A model generated the notes under the pieces. The model searched no databases. It was given only the letters and a program-made list of their open reading frames with translations, and was not told the DNA's origin. Positions 48,153-59,734 of a stretch of 64,000 bases of DNA are shown one piece after another (the first letter of the stretch is position 1; every line of letters begins with the position of its first letter). Position numbers and translations under genes: made by a program. The stretch is from the NCBI RefSeq assembly GCF_040412425.1, contig NC_089749.1:15018662-15082661 (forward strand). The letters are read 5' to 3'. Source of the DNA: Macrobrachium rosenbergii (taxonomy: Eukaryota; Arthropoda; Malacostraca; Decapoda; Palaemonidae).

Positions 48153-48168
48153 TAGTATATATATATAA
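48106..48168. repeat. (TA)n microsatellite
   Basis: TA run interrupted once by CAGTAG. Confidence 0.95.
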
Positions 48169-48315
48169 ATATTGAATGACTTTCCTTTGATTATTTGTAT
48201 TCCCAGACAGCCAGATGTTTTCGATGACGTCATCGCCTGGTGCACACGGAACGGACTGCATATGGTTAATGCAATAGACCACCGATGCCCACCCGCACCA
48301 TACCCTCCTCCACCT

Positions 48316-48316
<1 letters not shown>

Positions 48317-48379
<63 letters not shown>
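48317..48379. repeat. (CT)n microsatellite
   Basis: 63 bp of uninterrupted CT. Confidence 0.95.
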
Positions 48380-48384
<5 letters not shown>

Positions 48385-48785
48385 TAAACGCACGTGCGCG
48401 AGTTTGCGCTCGTCCTAAATGTCAGGATGTATGATAACTCTTCTGTGTTCAATGTCACACGGACATATGCCAATAACACTGAAATAATACAACAAAGGAA
48501 GAAATTATATTTTTGAAGATATATAATACGTAATATAAATAAAAAAGTATTGGTTACCCGGGCATTTTCACTTTGATTAATTTCCATAAAATAGTAAAAA
48601 GAATAAAAAACAAATAGAATGAATGACGTGGTTTGTGAAAGAAAGGAGTAGCAGCCCTCGAAGATAGTGAACCGCCGCCAAGGCTGAGCGAACTATAAAA
48701 AAAAATAATAATAATAATAAATAAATAAATAAAGCCCCTTCTCCCCAACGTCACACTCCCCCCATCTCTCCCAAAATTCAATCAC

Positions 48786-48968
48786 GTGCTGCCATTTACG
48801 AGGCCCCCTTTGTTCAAATTTACGCAGCAATCCACACGCAACCTTTTACGTAATCCCACTAACAGGATGTGGAACTCTCTTCCTTCCTCTGTACTTTCCG
48901 AGTCACTATTCTTACGGGAGCAAGTTTGTTTTACACTGGTTTGCCCGTCTCGGTTTCCTGATATTTGA
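48786..48968 (+). pseudogene. Possible LINE ORF2 C-terminal scrap
   Basis: An open stretch containing NRMWNSLPSSVLSESLF. RxWNSLPxxV is the usual C-terminal phrase of CR1/jockey-type LINE proteins. No other LINE sequence adjoins it, so the call rests on one motif. Confidence 0.35.
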
Positions 48969-49077
48969 AGGAGTATTTTATAAATATAATTCTGTGTTCT
49001 GTACGTAATTGAAGCTCTTCGGCCGGCTAATGTATAAGTTCGACAGGTTTCCGTCAGTGCTATGAGAAATGTAAAAT

Positions 49078-49080
<3 letters not shown>

Positions 49081-49119
<39 letters not shown>
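49081..49119. repeat. (CT)n microsatellite
   Basis: 39 bp of CT. Confidence 0.95.
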
Positions 49120-49123
<4 letters not shown>

Positions 49124-49534
49124 AACGTACTGTTTCGCCCTTAAGTTCTGACGTATTTTACTATATATTTTCCTATTATTGGCACAGCAGATGTTATACG
49201 AAAATTACCCTTGTTATCAAGCCTCCCATTACTGTTCCATCCTCTGCCGACTTATTACAATGATTGAAGTCTGTTTTTTGCTTTCATTGCAGACTCTTCC
49301 TTTTGTTCTCGTGTTCCTCGAGTTGCGACCACGATAATCCGTGAGTCTTTTCTCCTCTTCCTCCTCCTCCTCTTTCCTCCTTCTCATCTTCCTTCGGGGT
49401 TTCTTTTCTTTTCATGCTTTCTCCTTTGTTCGCTAGTTCCTTAAGTTACGTCCTTTAAATGGTTTGTTTTACCCGCCTCCTTTCTTGTCTCTTTCTTATA
49501 TTACCACTATTTTCTTTTCCTAAATTCGCCTTTT

Positions 49535-49931
49535 TGTTTTCCGTAAAAGAACACTGTTGTGCCGGCTTTGTCTGCCCGTCCGCACTTTATTCTGCCCGCA
49601 CTTTTTCTGTCCGCCCTCAGATCTCAAACTACTGAGGCTATAGGGCTGCAAATTGGTATGTTGTTCATCCACCCTCCAATCATCAAAAATACCAAATTGC
49701 AGCACTCTAGCCTCACTAGTTTTTATTTCATTTAAGGCTAGAGTTAGCCATAATTGTGCGTCTGGCAACAATATAGGACATGCCGCCACCGGGCCGTGGT
49801 TAAAGTTTCATGGGCCGCGGCTCATACAGTATTATAATGAGACCACCGAAAGATAGATCTATTTTAGGTGGCCTTGATTATACGCTGTACAGAAAACTCG
49901 ACTGCGCCGAAGAAACTTCGTCGCATTTTTT
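49535..49931 (+). mobile_element. R1 repeat family, copy 3 (near full length)
   Basis: Full layout: TTTTCCGTAAAAGAACACTG left end, GTCTGCCCGTCCGCACTTT repeats, the central inverted repeat, a CACCGGGCCGTGG block, TGTACAGAAAACTCGACTGC, and a right-end hairpin GCGCCGAAG/CTTCGTCGC. Confidence 0.82.
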
Positions 49932-50400
49932 TACTCGTTTTGTTCTCTGAATGGCGAATTTAAATTGCTTTACTTCACTTTACTATTTTTTTTTTTATGT
50001 TCCCTTCTCTTTTTCATATTCTCCTTTCTTTTGACCTCTAAGTTACTTTCCTACTCTTTCTTCTATCTCACTTTTCCTCTTCCCTCCCTTCCCCTCCTCC
50101 TCCTCCCCCTCTCCGTTCCTTTCCTTTTTCCACCTCATATTATTTTTCACGGCGGTGCTTCATTACTGTCTCCTATATCTTCTCGAAGTTGTCGAAATCA
50201 CATTCGGGCCTGATCGAGTTCCCTGCAATGAAGGGACTAATAAACCTTAACGGTGCAAGAATCGAGGCGTAAATCAGAAGAAGAAGAAGAAGAAGATTGT
50301 CGCTTTATGCTGAATCTGCAATTAAAATAACGGCATCTCTGCCGAGAAAGGAAGATTGGTTTCTTTGTTAATAAAGGCTTCAGACGAGGATACGAACTTT

Positions 50401-50403
<3 letters not shown>

Positions 50404-50461
<58 letters not shown>
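50404..50461. repeat. (GA)n microsatellite
   Basis: 58 bp of GA. A short (GAA)n lies at 50278-50296. Confidence 0.95.
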
Positions 50462-50463
<2 letters not shown>

Positions 50464-51130
50464 ACGACAAAACCAGCAGGCGAGCAGGCAGGATCTCCTC
50501 TCTCGAGGGACGCCTAGGAGGGCAAAACGGGGGTATACCATATACCTGGGGTTCGTGGCAGCAGGGGCAGAAGTAGGCGGTGACTGGGGGTTGCGGGGTC
50601 AACGCTGATGATGCCCCTCGGGGGTAAGGCCACTCACTCACACTCTCTCGCTCTCTCTCTCACACTCGCACACACAGTGGCTGCCCCTGCCCGCCTTCCG
50701 CCCGAACCAGGTCCGCCTCTATCTCTCTCTCTCTCTCTCTCAGTTCGCGCCAACACGCCCCTACACCCGCACCTTCCTACCCGGCTTTCCAGAGTCACAC
50801 GGCGAAAGAGCGCTGTGAGCTTCGGGTAGTCGTCGGGGATGCCATACGCGTGGTTGGTTGCGCGACAGCCCCAACAAAGGTCTCCGGTGGCCCTTTCTGG
50901 TCGCTCGCAGCAAACCTGTTCCGGCCCCTAAACATTATTCGACGCACAATGGACTCTAATCAGGAGCTGGAGACCTTCCTCGCAGGCCCCACGATTTATA
51001 TGAGTCCCCCCGTAGCAACAGGTGATATAGTTTTATGAAGCGACTTCTTTACGGCAGGACTTCAAAGAGGGACCCCTCTCGATTGCGTCACCGACACCCC
51101 TCTGCTACCTGCCAGCCTCGTGTGTGTGTG
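50462..51130. promoter_or_regulatory. GC- and CpG-richer block, possible promoter
   Basis: Unlike its surroundings this block is GC-rich with many CpG (for example CGGCGAAAGAGCGC and GTAGTCGTCGGGG) and contains (CT)n runs at 50640-50662 and 50719-50740. Such blocks often mark promoters or 5' UTR exons in arthropods. No coding exon with splice sites could be tied to it. Confidence 0.25.
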
Positions 51131-52230
51131 TGTGGAGTGAACGTTAGCCAGCGAATAACCAGTATGACGTCACCTATCTGTTAACGTTACCGTCTCCACC
51201 TTTTGTTTTTTTTCTCCCGCCCTCTGTCCGAAACATTCTGGAACCGATGTATGACACGCCGAGAAAAGTTGTGAATGTTCGTTCGTTTGAAAATTAAATG
51301 GAGTCGAGGCTTCTACACCCAGTTATTTACGTTGTCCAAGAGCTGCAGGAGAGGGAGCATTTGGAAGAGAAGTAGCGAGAGATAGAGAGAAAGCAATCAG
51401 AACTCTCTCTCTCTCCGACTGCTTGCTTGCTTGCTCGATTCAAGTTCTCGAACCAGTCACATCTTTCGTGACCCCGCAAGTCGTGACTTTTGCTTTTGTG
51501 GATGGAGATGGGAATGCAGAAGGTGGCTAAACTCTTTCTTGAAGTCACTGACTGCCTTCGGCCATAGACGACCTAGCCGAGCCATAGTAGTAGGAGCAGA
51601 TTCAAGAGTCGATCACACGAATAATGAGAAGCAGAAGCAGCGCTCCAGATAACAAGAGCTGCCCAATGAAGGCAAACCACGCCCTTCCCCTTCGCCAAAG
51701 TTACTCGTGAGATACGTGACTGGATTACTTTCATGATCAGTGCGTTTTAACTGGACCGAGAAAAATGGTTACCCACGGATGAAGGACGTTTTTGAGTGGT
51801 GGTGAAAAGTGAAACATTTATTTTGGTCTTGTCCTAGAAATCAAGACTTTTAGTCTGAATGCTGTGATGACTCGGAAATCTACGCAATATATTTCAGAAG
51901 GACATTGTAGTTTTATCTATAACTCGAGGCTGAAACCGGCAGAAGTTCGAAAGAGAAGAAAACACCTGCTGCTTGTGAAACCATTTTTTGTTCTCTAGAG
52001 AAACCATAACTAGTGATTTCTCCCCATCTCAAAACCGTCGTTCTCCTGCAAATCCGAAAATACAGGTACGGTAAGTAAATGACAAGTCAAAATTAATTAA
52101 GTCTGATAATGTAAATTAAGAGCAACCATTTCTCCCTTAGTTTCTTACAATAAGAGACTTCTGTGGCGACAATATATAACTACAAAATGCAGGGATGACT
52201 CAACTTGATACCTGCTTCCCCAAGACACTT

Positions 52231-52263
<33 letters not shown>

Positions 52264-52664
52264 CACCTGTAGGAAAATGGTTCAAGAATGGGTGGGAACG
52301 AGAACAGGTTTCAACCCCGGAGGAAGCAAGAGAACCATCTCTCATTTACAGTGGGAGTTTGTATGAAACAGGGGGTAAACGGAAGGAGGAAGAAAATTCC
52401 AAAACTTTGCGGCAGAGGTCAGGAGAGTCACCTTCAAAAGGATAAACTTATTTCCAAACAGCAATGAAGTAAAAACTTTTTTTTTTTTAGGTGAAAATTT
52501 TTTTCTTTCTTGATTTAAAAGTCTGATCATTAGTGTAATTATGATAACACTTCTCTTCTCTCTCTCTCTCTCTGGCTTGTGGAGCAAGAGCCCGTGCTGG
52601 CAAAAATCGCTTTAATCCAACAACACCAACAGCAGTTTTCTTTAAAGAAGCCACAACCCTTTTC

Positions 52665-52666
<2 letters not shown>

Positions 52667-52722
<56 letters not shown>

Positions 52723-52730
52723 GGGGGGGG
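52667..52730. repeat. (GA)n followed by G9
   Basis: GA run of about 55 bp ending in a run of nine G. Confidence 0.93.
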
Positions 52731-52854
52731 AGGAGGAGCATGATTTCACGAAGGGAGTCAGTGGAAAGGAGCATCGATTTACGAGCATATTGTTCGGGGA
52801 AGAGCGTGAGGCAAAACGTGTAACATGACTGTACTTACGAAGTACGTTGTTTGT

Positions 52855-52855
<1 letters not shown>

Positions 52856-52909
<54 letters not shown>
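52856..52909. repeat. (GA)n microsatellite
   Basis: About 54 bp of GA. A (CA)n run lies at 52231-52265. Confidence 0.95.
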
Positions 52910-52912
<3 letters not shown>

Positions 52913-53039
52913 ACCAGTTAAAATAAATTGTTTTCCCTCGTGTTAGTAAAGTACTGATTAAGAAAACTAATGTGGACCTCTCTTATTATATTTAATAATA
53001 TTTGTTAACTATTACTTTTATATGGTGATAGTAGTAAAA

Positions 53040-53041
<2 letters not shown>

Positions 53042-53088
<47 letters not shown>

Positions 53089-53090
53089 TA
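53042..53090. repeat. (ATT)n microsatellite
   Basis: About 49 bp of TTA repeat. The sequence 53100-54100 shows nothing recognisable. Confidence 0.95.
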
Positions 53091-54099
53091 TATACAATAC
53101 TGACACCCTTGAATATTCAGATCCTTACAAACAAACAACGTTCGGTCTGCTCAATACATGAATGGGTGACCACCAAAAAATCTCCTATGCCACTGACACA
53201 TAAATTCCCTGAACAATCGGGGACTAAGGCACGGGGCAAGCAACCTCACCCCACTAACAACTGCCGAAAACCTGGAAGGTACGGGCCACTTTTTGGAGGT
53301 ACGCCCTCCAAAGCAAATTCTCACCTACGAACCTGGAGGGTAGGGAGCACCCTTTCGAGCCGCCAACCACACCCCCCCCCCCCCACCGTCATCGCTTTTA
53401 GATAAGCACCTGGGAGTCATATCAGCGAGGGAATGTAAACACGCCAAGTCACCTTTAGATTCATCTCCGTGTACATCAGGATTTTCACAACCCGTCGACA
53501 TCGCCGACGATAATCACCTCGGGGGCGCATTCCTACGGCCTCCGAATCGGAGATTTGGCGCAATCTTCAGATTTATGGCCAAACCACCGCCGTTATGCCG
53601 AGACCCCGGGAGATTTGCAGTGATACCAGAGAGAAAAGAATTGCTTGTGAGAATTGCTCATAACAGCGATTACCGCTCGAAGGGTTTATGATGATGACAT
53701 TCGCCTTTGCCGAGATCCAGGAGTGATTTCAATGCTCTCCGAGTAGTGATCTGGCGTTATTGACAGTGTATGTTGCTGCAATAGATTCTATTTACATTTT
53801 TCTTTATTTTTTTCAGTCGCTTAAGTTTGAATAGAGGATGATGCTTGCAGGTTTGTGAGTTTGTGCGTTTGTTTTAATTTGTGTATTTGCGTCACCGGTT
53901 TTGAAACTGACGTTCCTACAAACACCGAAGATCCCCAAAATAATTTTCTCGAGATCGATGTGACCTTTGGCATTGTGACGACAGACTGTTCTTTTCGTAG
54001 TAGCAATAAACACCTTTTTTAAGAAAAAATCGAGGTAGTAATAAAAGAAAGATTATGGCTTTGACGGGCAAATCAAAAAGCTACATTGACACTTCAACT

Positions 54100-54100
<1 letters not shown>

Positions 54101-54146
<46 letters not shown>
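54101..54146. repeat. (TA)n microsatellite
   Basis: 46 bp of TA. Confidence 0.95.
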
Positions 54147-54148
<2 letters not shown>

Positions 54149-54238
54149 GTCTGTATATTGTAACTAATAAAATTTTATCGGAAAAAAACAGGAAAGAACT
54201 TGACCACTGAAATTAAATCTAGCATTTGAAAGTTTGAA

Positions 54239-54241
<3 letters not shown>

Positions 54242-54315
<74 letters not shown>
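54242..54315. repeat. (GA)n microsatellite
   Basis: 74 bp of uninterrupted GA, with (GAA)n at 54431-54471. Confidence 0.95.
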
Positions 54316-54318
<3 letters not shown>

Positions 54319-54779
54319 TCGTGAACTACTACTTTTCTCATCCATTGTTCCCGGACGTCCTTAGTTGAAAGAGGTTTTCAATTTGCACAGTTTAAGAAAT
54401 GACAGTTCTTGTTCATCTTTCAAAGCTCAAGAAGAAGAAGAAGAAGAAGAAGAAGAAGAAGAAGAAGAAGAAAGGAGTGGATCAGCAATAGAAAGAGCAG
54501 AAGAGAAAGGAAGAAAAATTACAAGAACGAGATGGAAGAAAGTAGAATTAAATAATAAAATTAAGAAAACCAAAAAGAATTAAAATTCTAGTCACTACTG
54601 GGACATTCATTTTATGTAGCGACACCTGCTCTCATGTAACTTCGTTACACCTGTTGGGTTACCTCCTCTTTCGTTTCTTTTCTTTGATCTGTATATTGCA
54701 ATTATCCCTTTCTTATAGTTGTCTTCTTACTCTATATATTCCTTCTTTTCCAGCTCCTTTTTTCACTATTTTCTCCTTC

Positions 54780-55375
54780 ATTTTCTTCCTATTTCCTTCT
54801 TCGTCGTCATATTTTCCTCTTTAATTTTAATTTTTCTCTTCGTTCTCATATTTTCATCTTCTCTTCTCAACATCCTGTTTCCCCCTTCGTTCTCACATCT
54901 TCTGCTATTCATACCTTCCTATTTTCCTCTTTTATTCTACTTTTCCTCTTTGTCCTCATATTTTCATTGTCTATCCGGACCATCCATTTTCCTCTTTTAT
55001 TCCTCTTCGTCACTTCGTCCACTCATATTCTTCTGATATTCATACTTTCCTATTTTCCTCTTTTATTCCATTTTTCCTCCTCATCATCATATTTTCATCT
55101 TCTATTCATATCGTCCTATTCTCCTCTTCTATCCTAATTTTCCTCTTCGTCCTCACATTATCTTCTTCTGTTCCTACTGTCCCATTTTCCTCTTTTTCCT
55201 CTTCGTCCTCACATTTTCTTCTGCTATTCTCGACTTCCCATTTTCCTCTTTTATCCTAATTTTCCTCTTCGTCCTCACATTTTCTTCTGCTATTCTCGAT
55301 TTCCTATTTTCCTCTTTTATCCTAATTTTCCTCTTCGTCTTCACATTATCTTCTTCTGTTCTTATTTTCCTCCCC
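54780..55375. repeat. CT-rich minisatellite, 66-bp unit
   Basis: Units of TTTTCCTCTTCGTCCTCACA, TTTTCTTCTGCTATTCTCGA, TTTCCCATTTTCCTCTTTTA, TCCTAA recur. The last three or four are well conserved and earlier ones increasingly degenerate leftwards. One strand is almost purely pyrimidine. Confidence 0.8.
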
Positions 55376-55617
55376 TGCCCAGCGTGCATTTCAGGCGAGC
55401 GGATGTCGGAAGATTGGACGGGTGGGAGCGACGTTCAACTTCGAGGGTGTAGTTGAGGGAAGGGGGAGGGGGAGGGGAAGGAGGGGGTGGGGAAGAGAGG
55501 ATGGGGAGAGGGAAGGGAGGGTCACATCCCCCGGAGACCTGTCTTGTGGCTTTTGGGTAGATTTACAAGAAGGGGTGAGTGAAGGAAGAATGGTTTCGGA
55601 GGTGCATAAAAGGGGAC

Positions 55618-55619
<2 letters not shown>

Positions 55620-55696
<77 letters not shown>

Positions 55697-55786
55697 CATT
55701 ATAAAAGTCGCTATGAAGAGAGAGACAGAGTTAGGTTAGTTGAAACGAACAATATCTCTAATAAAAGATATTGATAATGAAAAACC

Positions 55787-55848
<62 letters not shown>

Positions 55849-55916
55849 AAAGGGGTTATGCATAGAGAAAGAGTTCGGCTAGTCGAAACGAACAATAACT
55901 CCAATGAGAGGTATCG

Positions 55917-55976
<60 letters not shown>

Positions 55977-56000
55977 CAAGTGGCTACGAAAAGTGCAAGT
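55620..56000. repeat. Composite tandem array: GA tracts embedded in a larger unit
   Basis: Three GA runs (55622-55696, 55791-55845, 55922-55973) are each followed by related sequence: ATAAAAG...GGCTATG, then GTTGAAACGAACAATA or GTCGAAACGAACAATA, then ATTGATAATGA- or ATCGAAAATGA-like. The array is therefore a tandem repeat of a roughly 130-170 bp unit that carries its own microsatellite. Confidence 0.75.
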
Positions 56001-56282
56001 TACTCTTTCCCCAGCCGATATCAAAACTTCAGGAACACACACACACACACACAAACACACAAAAAAGAAAAATACAGATTTTCCATATCCCATAGCGACC
56101 GCAGCTGAACGCAACTCGTCTCATACACGACAACTTTCGCTCTTGTGGCTGATTTCGGCAGAAATAGGACGCGGATTCAGGTTACAGTATCCTCCAGGTA
56201 TATCCCACCTGTCCGCTTTTTTCGACAGACCCTTGTCCCTCCGGTGTGGTCCACATTCTGTCTTCTCGTTTACGCTGGGTCA

Positions 56283-57215
56283 GCGATGATGAGAATATTC
56301 GTCTTTCTGTGATGAGAATACACGTATTTTTGTTACGAGAGTATTCGTCTTTCTGAGTTGAAAATGTTCGTCTCCAAATTCGTCCTTCTGTGATGAAAAT
56401 ATACGTATTTTTTTATTAGAATATTCGTATTTCTGTGATGAGAATATTGGTATTTTTGTTATGAGAATATTCGTCTTTCTGTGATGAGAATATTCGTCTT
56501 TCTGTGATGAGAATACTCGTATTTCTGAGTTGAAAATGTTCGTCTCCAAAATCGTCCTTCGGTGATGAGAATATTCGTATTTTTGTTATGAGAATATTCT
56601 TCTTTCTGAGTTGAAAATGTTCGTCTCCAAATTCGTCCTTCTGTGATGAGAATATTCGTATTTTTGTTACGAGAATATTCGTCTTTCTGAGTTGAGAATG
56701 TTCGTCTCCAAATTCGTCCTTCTGTGATGAGAATATTTGTATTTTTGTTATGAGAATACTCGTATTTCTGAGTTGAAAATATTCGTCTCCAAATTTGTCC
56801 TTCTGTGATGAGAATATTCGTTTTTCTGAGATCAGAATATTCGTCTTAATACTCGTCTTTCTGTGGTAATAATATTCGTCTTTTTGTAATGTGAATACTT
56901 GTCTTTCCGTGATGAGAATATTCGTCTTTCTGTGACGGGAACATTCGTCTTTCAGTAATGAGAATATTCTTACTTCTGTGATGAGGATATTCATTTTTCT
57001 GTGATGAAAAGATTCGTCTTTCTGTGATGAAAATATTCGTTTGAATATTCATCTTTCTGTGATGAGAATATTCGTATTTTCTATGATGAGAGCATTCTAA
57101 TTTCTGTGATGAGAATATTCGTATTTCTGTGATGAGAACATTCGTATTTTTGTGATGAGAATATTCGTCTTTCCGTGATGAGAATATTCGTCTTTCTGTG
57201 ATGAGAACATTCGCA
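56283..57215. repeat. 23-bp minisatellite, about 40 degenerate units
   Basis: Consensus GATGAGAATATTCGTCTTTC then TGT. Variants include GAGTTGAAAATGTTCGTCTC and a higher-order unit combining four variants. On the minus strand stops are almost absent, so a 69-nt (23-codon) peptide period with ILITERR, IFSSQKDE and SHHRKTN words appears across 192 codons at 56416-56994. Confidence 0.9.
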
Positions 57216-57915
57216 TTCCCCTCTCTACGAAGATAAAAGATTTATTTTCCTTTTTTTCCAGTTTCCATGTCTCGTTTAAACTTTATACTTTGGACGTGAA
57301 CTTCTTCTTATTCTTTGCACATTCCTGTCTTTCAACTCCAATTTCATTCCCTTATTTATCTATCTATTTCTATACTCTATCTTTTATGACACAAGTGACT
57401 GTAAAGTACCAACAAACACACACACACACACACACGACATCACAGACACTAAAAGCACAGGTATGGGACCAGTTTTAAATCACCGAAACGCCCGGGCAAG
57501 TCGAAAGGTCGAATAGAGGAGCCCTTGGGAAGTTCATCGAGATTGCTCGAACGTCCGTAAATTCAGTGCATTTTCTTTCCGCTAACTTTCTCTCGAAAGT
57601 CATGACGGATTTGCCTTCGACTCTGAATGAAGAGGTAACAGGTATTGCTTCCATTCGTGAAAGGCTGCTTTTCTACTTTCTTTCCTCTTAATCTTCTTCT
57701 CTTTTCCTACTGCAGGTGAAAGTCTGAAGGGCAGAGAAAACCGTTCGCCCGCCAAACGAGAAGTTCTCATGAGTGTCCACTATTTTCGCGGTTGCGTTTT
57801 TCTTCCCCGGTCTCGTTGCGATTCCGTAAGCATCATGCAAAGTGCCCCAGGGGTCAATTGCCTCTGGTGCAGCCTGCTTTCAGAGTAACTGGATAAACGC
57901 AACCGACACTCAAAA

Positions 57916-57959
57916 GGAAGAAGAAGAAGAAGAAGAAGAAGAAGAAGGAGGAGGAGGAG
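57916..57959. repeat. (GAA)n/(GGA)n microsatellite
   Basis: GAA passing into GGA. No gene recognised in 57216-58500. Confidence 0.93.
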
Positions 57960-58101
57960 CAACAACCGTCATGTTAGGGAACTTGCGTGCCTTTGGGCAA
58001 CGGTTTTCAAAGAAAAATATATAAAGAACGACGCCATTTTCAAGGAGAAGTGAACGTTATGGAAAGAACTCGGCGTTCCCTTCACCTGTTAACAAAGAGT
58101 G

Positions 58102-58103
<2 letters not shown>

Positions 58104-58160
<57 letters not shown>
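58104..58160. repeat. (CT)n microsatellite
   Basis: 57 bp of CT. Confidence 0.95.
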
Positions 58161-58165
<5 letters not shown>

Positions 58166-58505
58166 TTAACATCAGACCAGATACCGCATAATGAATTCAC
58201 CCATGAAAGTACCCATTACACGACGCGGTTTAATCTTACTTTCTGCCGACGGGCGGTTGTCACACTCGGAGACAGTTTAGGAACAGGTGGTTGGCACGGC
58301 CACAGCAAAGTGTTTCCCACAGCATGGACAAGCCAGAAAGACGAAGAAGAAGAAGAAGATGAAGAACAATCCCTTCTCATGTCGCAAGAGGTCCGTTCGC
58401 TTTTTTAATTAACAGTTTGAACCCTTGGATGAAAAATGGGTTCTGAAGGCCTAGAAAGGTGTTCGTAAGGGTCGGTTACTTTGTTTTAGTCGATACTGAA
58501 GAAAC

Positions 58506-58917
58506 AAGTAAAAAATGCGCCGATGTCCCTTCGGCGTATTCGAGTTTTCTCTACAGCCGCTACAGCATATAATCAAGGCCACCAAAAATGAATCTATCTT
58601 TCGGTGGTCTCGGTATCATGCTGTATGAGCCGCGGCCCAGGAAACTTTAACCACAGCCTGGTGGTGGAATTCCTATATCATTGCCAGAAGCACGATTATG
58701 GCTAAATTTAACTTTAAATAAAATAAAAACTACTGAGGCTACAGAACTGCAATTTGGTATGTCTGATGACTGGAGGGTGGATGATCAACATACCAATTTG
58801 CAACCCTCTAGCCTCCGTAGTTTTTAAGATCTGAGGGCGGACAGAAAAAGCGCGGACAGAATACAGTGCGGACGGACAGACAAAGCCGGCACAATAGTTC
58901 TCTTTTACAGAAAACTA
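58506..58917 (-). mobile_element. R1 repeat family, copy 4 (reverse orientation)
   Basis: The mirror of copies 1-3: starts with the right-end hairpin (TGCGCCGATG/TTCGGCGTA), then CGAGTTTTCTCTACAG, the CACCAAAAATGAATCTATCT block, the central inverted repeat, and ends TTTTACAGAAAACT. Confidence 0.85.
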
Positions 58918-59118
58918 AAAGATATATAAGATCAGGTTTACATGACACCTCAAAAAAAAAGAAAAAAAGACAAAAGACTCTCGTTTGATCTGAATTTTTC
59001 TCTCGCGGTTAGGAAACATGAGAGAAATGTGTCATTTTGAGAGGGTAGAATCCAGCTCTCAGTTGCGTCATTCCTGCTGGACTGGTTTGTCATTGGCAGT
59101 TGATAGGGCTGTATCGCC

Positions 59119-59169
<51 letters not shown>
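59119..59169. repeat. (ATT)n microsatellite
   Basis: About 50 bp of TTA repeat. Confidence 0.95.
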
Positions 59170-59170
<1 letters not shown>

Positions 59171-59734
59171 GAGGTTTGGCAGAGGCCCACACGTTCATCT
59201 GATATTATCAGATGGGGTTCAGATATAATAAAATTACTTGAAGGCTCATATACAGTATAAAATATAAGGTATACAGTATAAATGACTAAAATATTATTGT
59301 ATTCTTTAACATCAAGAATACTGTATAAACACAGTTTCCCAAGCCCTCACCAAGAAGCAATTCAAGCGAGTAAAACTAGAAGAAATGTCAAAATTATACT
59401 TAAAAAGCAAAGAGCACAGGTTGCGTTCCATTGGGAGCATACAGAGGAAAAACTATCGCATTCTTGAATTACATTTTTCCTCATGATGTGGGGAGGCAGA
59501 GACAGGCTCGAAACCCCCAACCCCCACCCCCACAAAAAATTCTCCAGTAAAGCGATGACAAACCTGCCTATTATGACGGGGCAAGTTATGTAATTCAGAA
59601 AATACAGTGTAAGGCAAAATTCCACCCTCTGGAAGCGACTGGCGCGCAGAACTATTCCAACAGGTAGAATTCTCTGGTAAAGTGTTCTCATCTCTGCGTT
59701 ATTTCTAGCCTTATACAATTTTTACTTATGTTTT

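Noticed and set aside
56416..56994. 192-codon minus-strand open frame as a protein gene
   Set aside because: It is entirely inside the 23-bp minisatellite with no gene-like context; reported as a repeat curiosity only.
56283..57215. CRISPR-like array
   Set aside because: Units are contiguous and degenerate without unique spacers, and the genome is eukaryotic.
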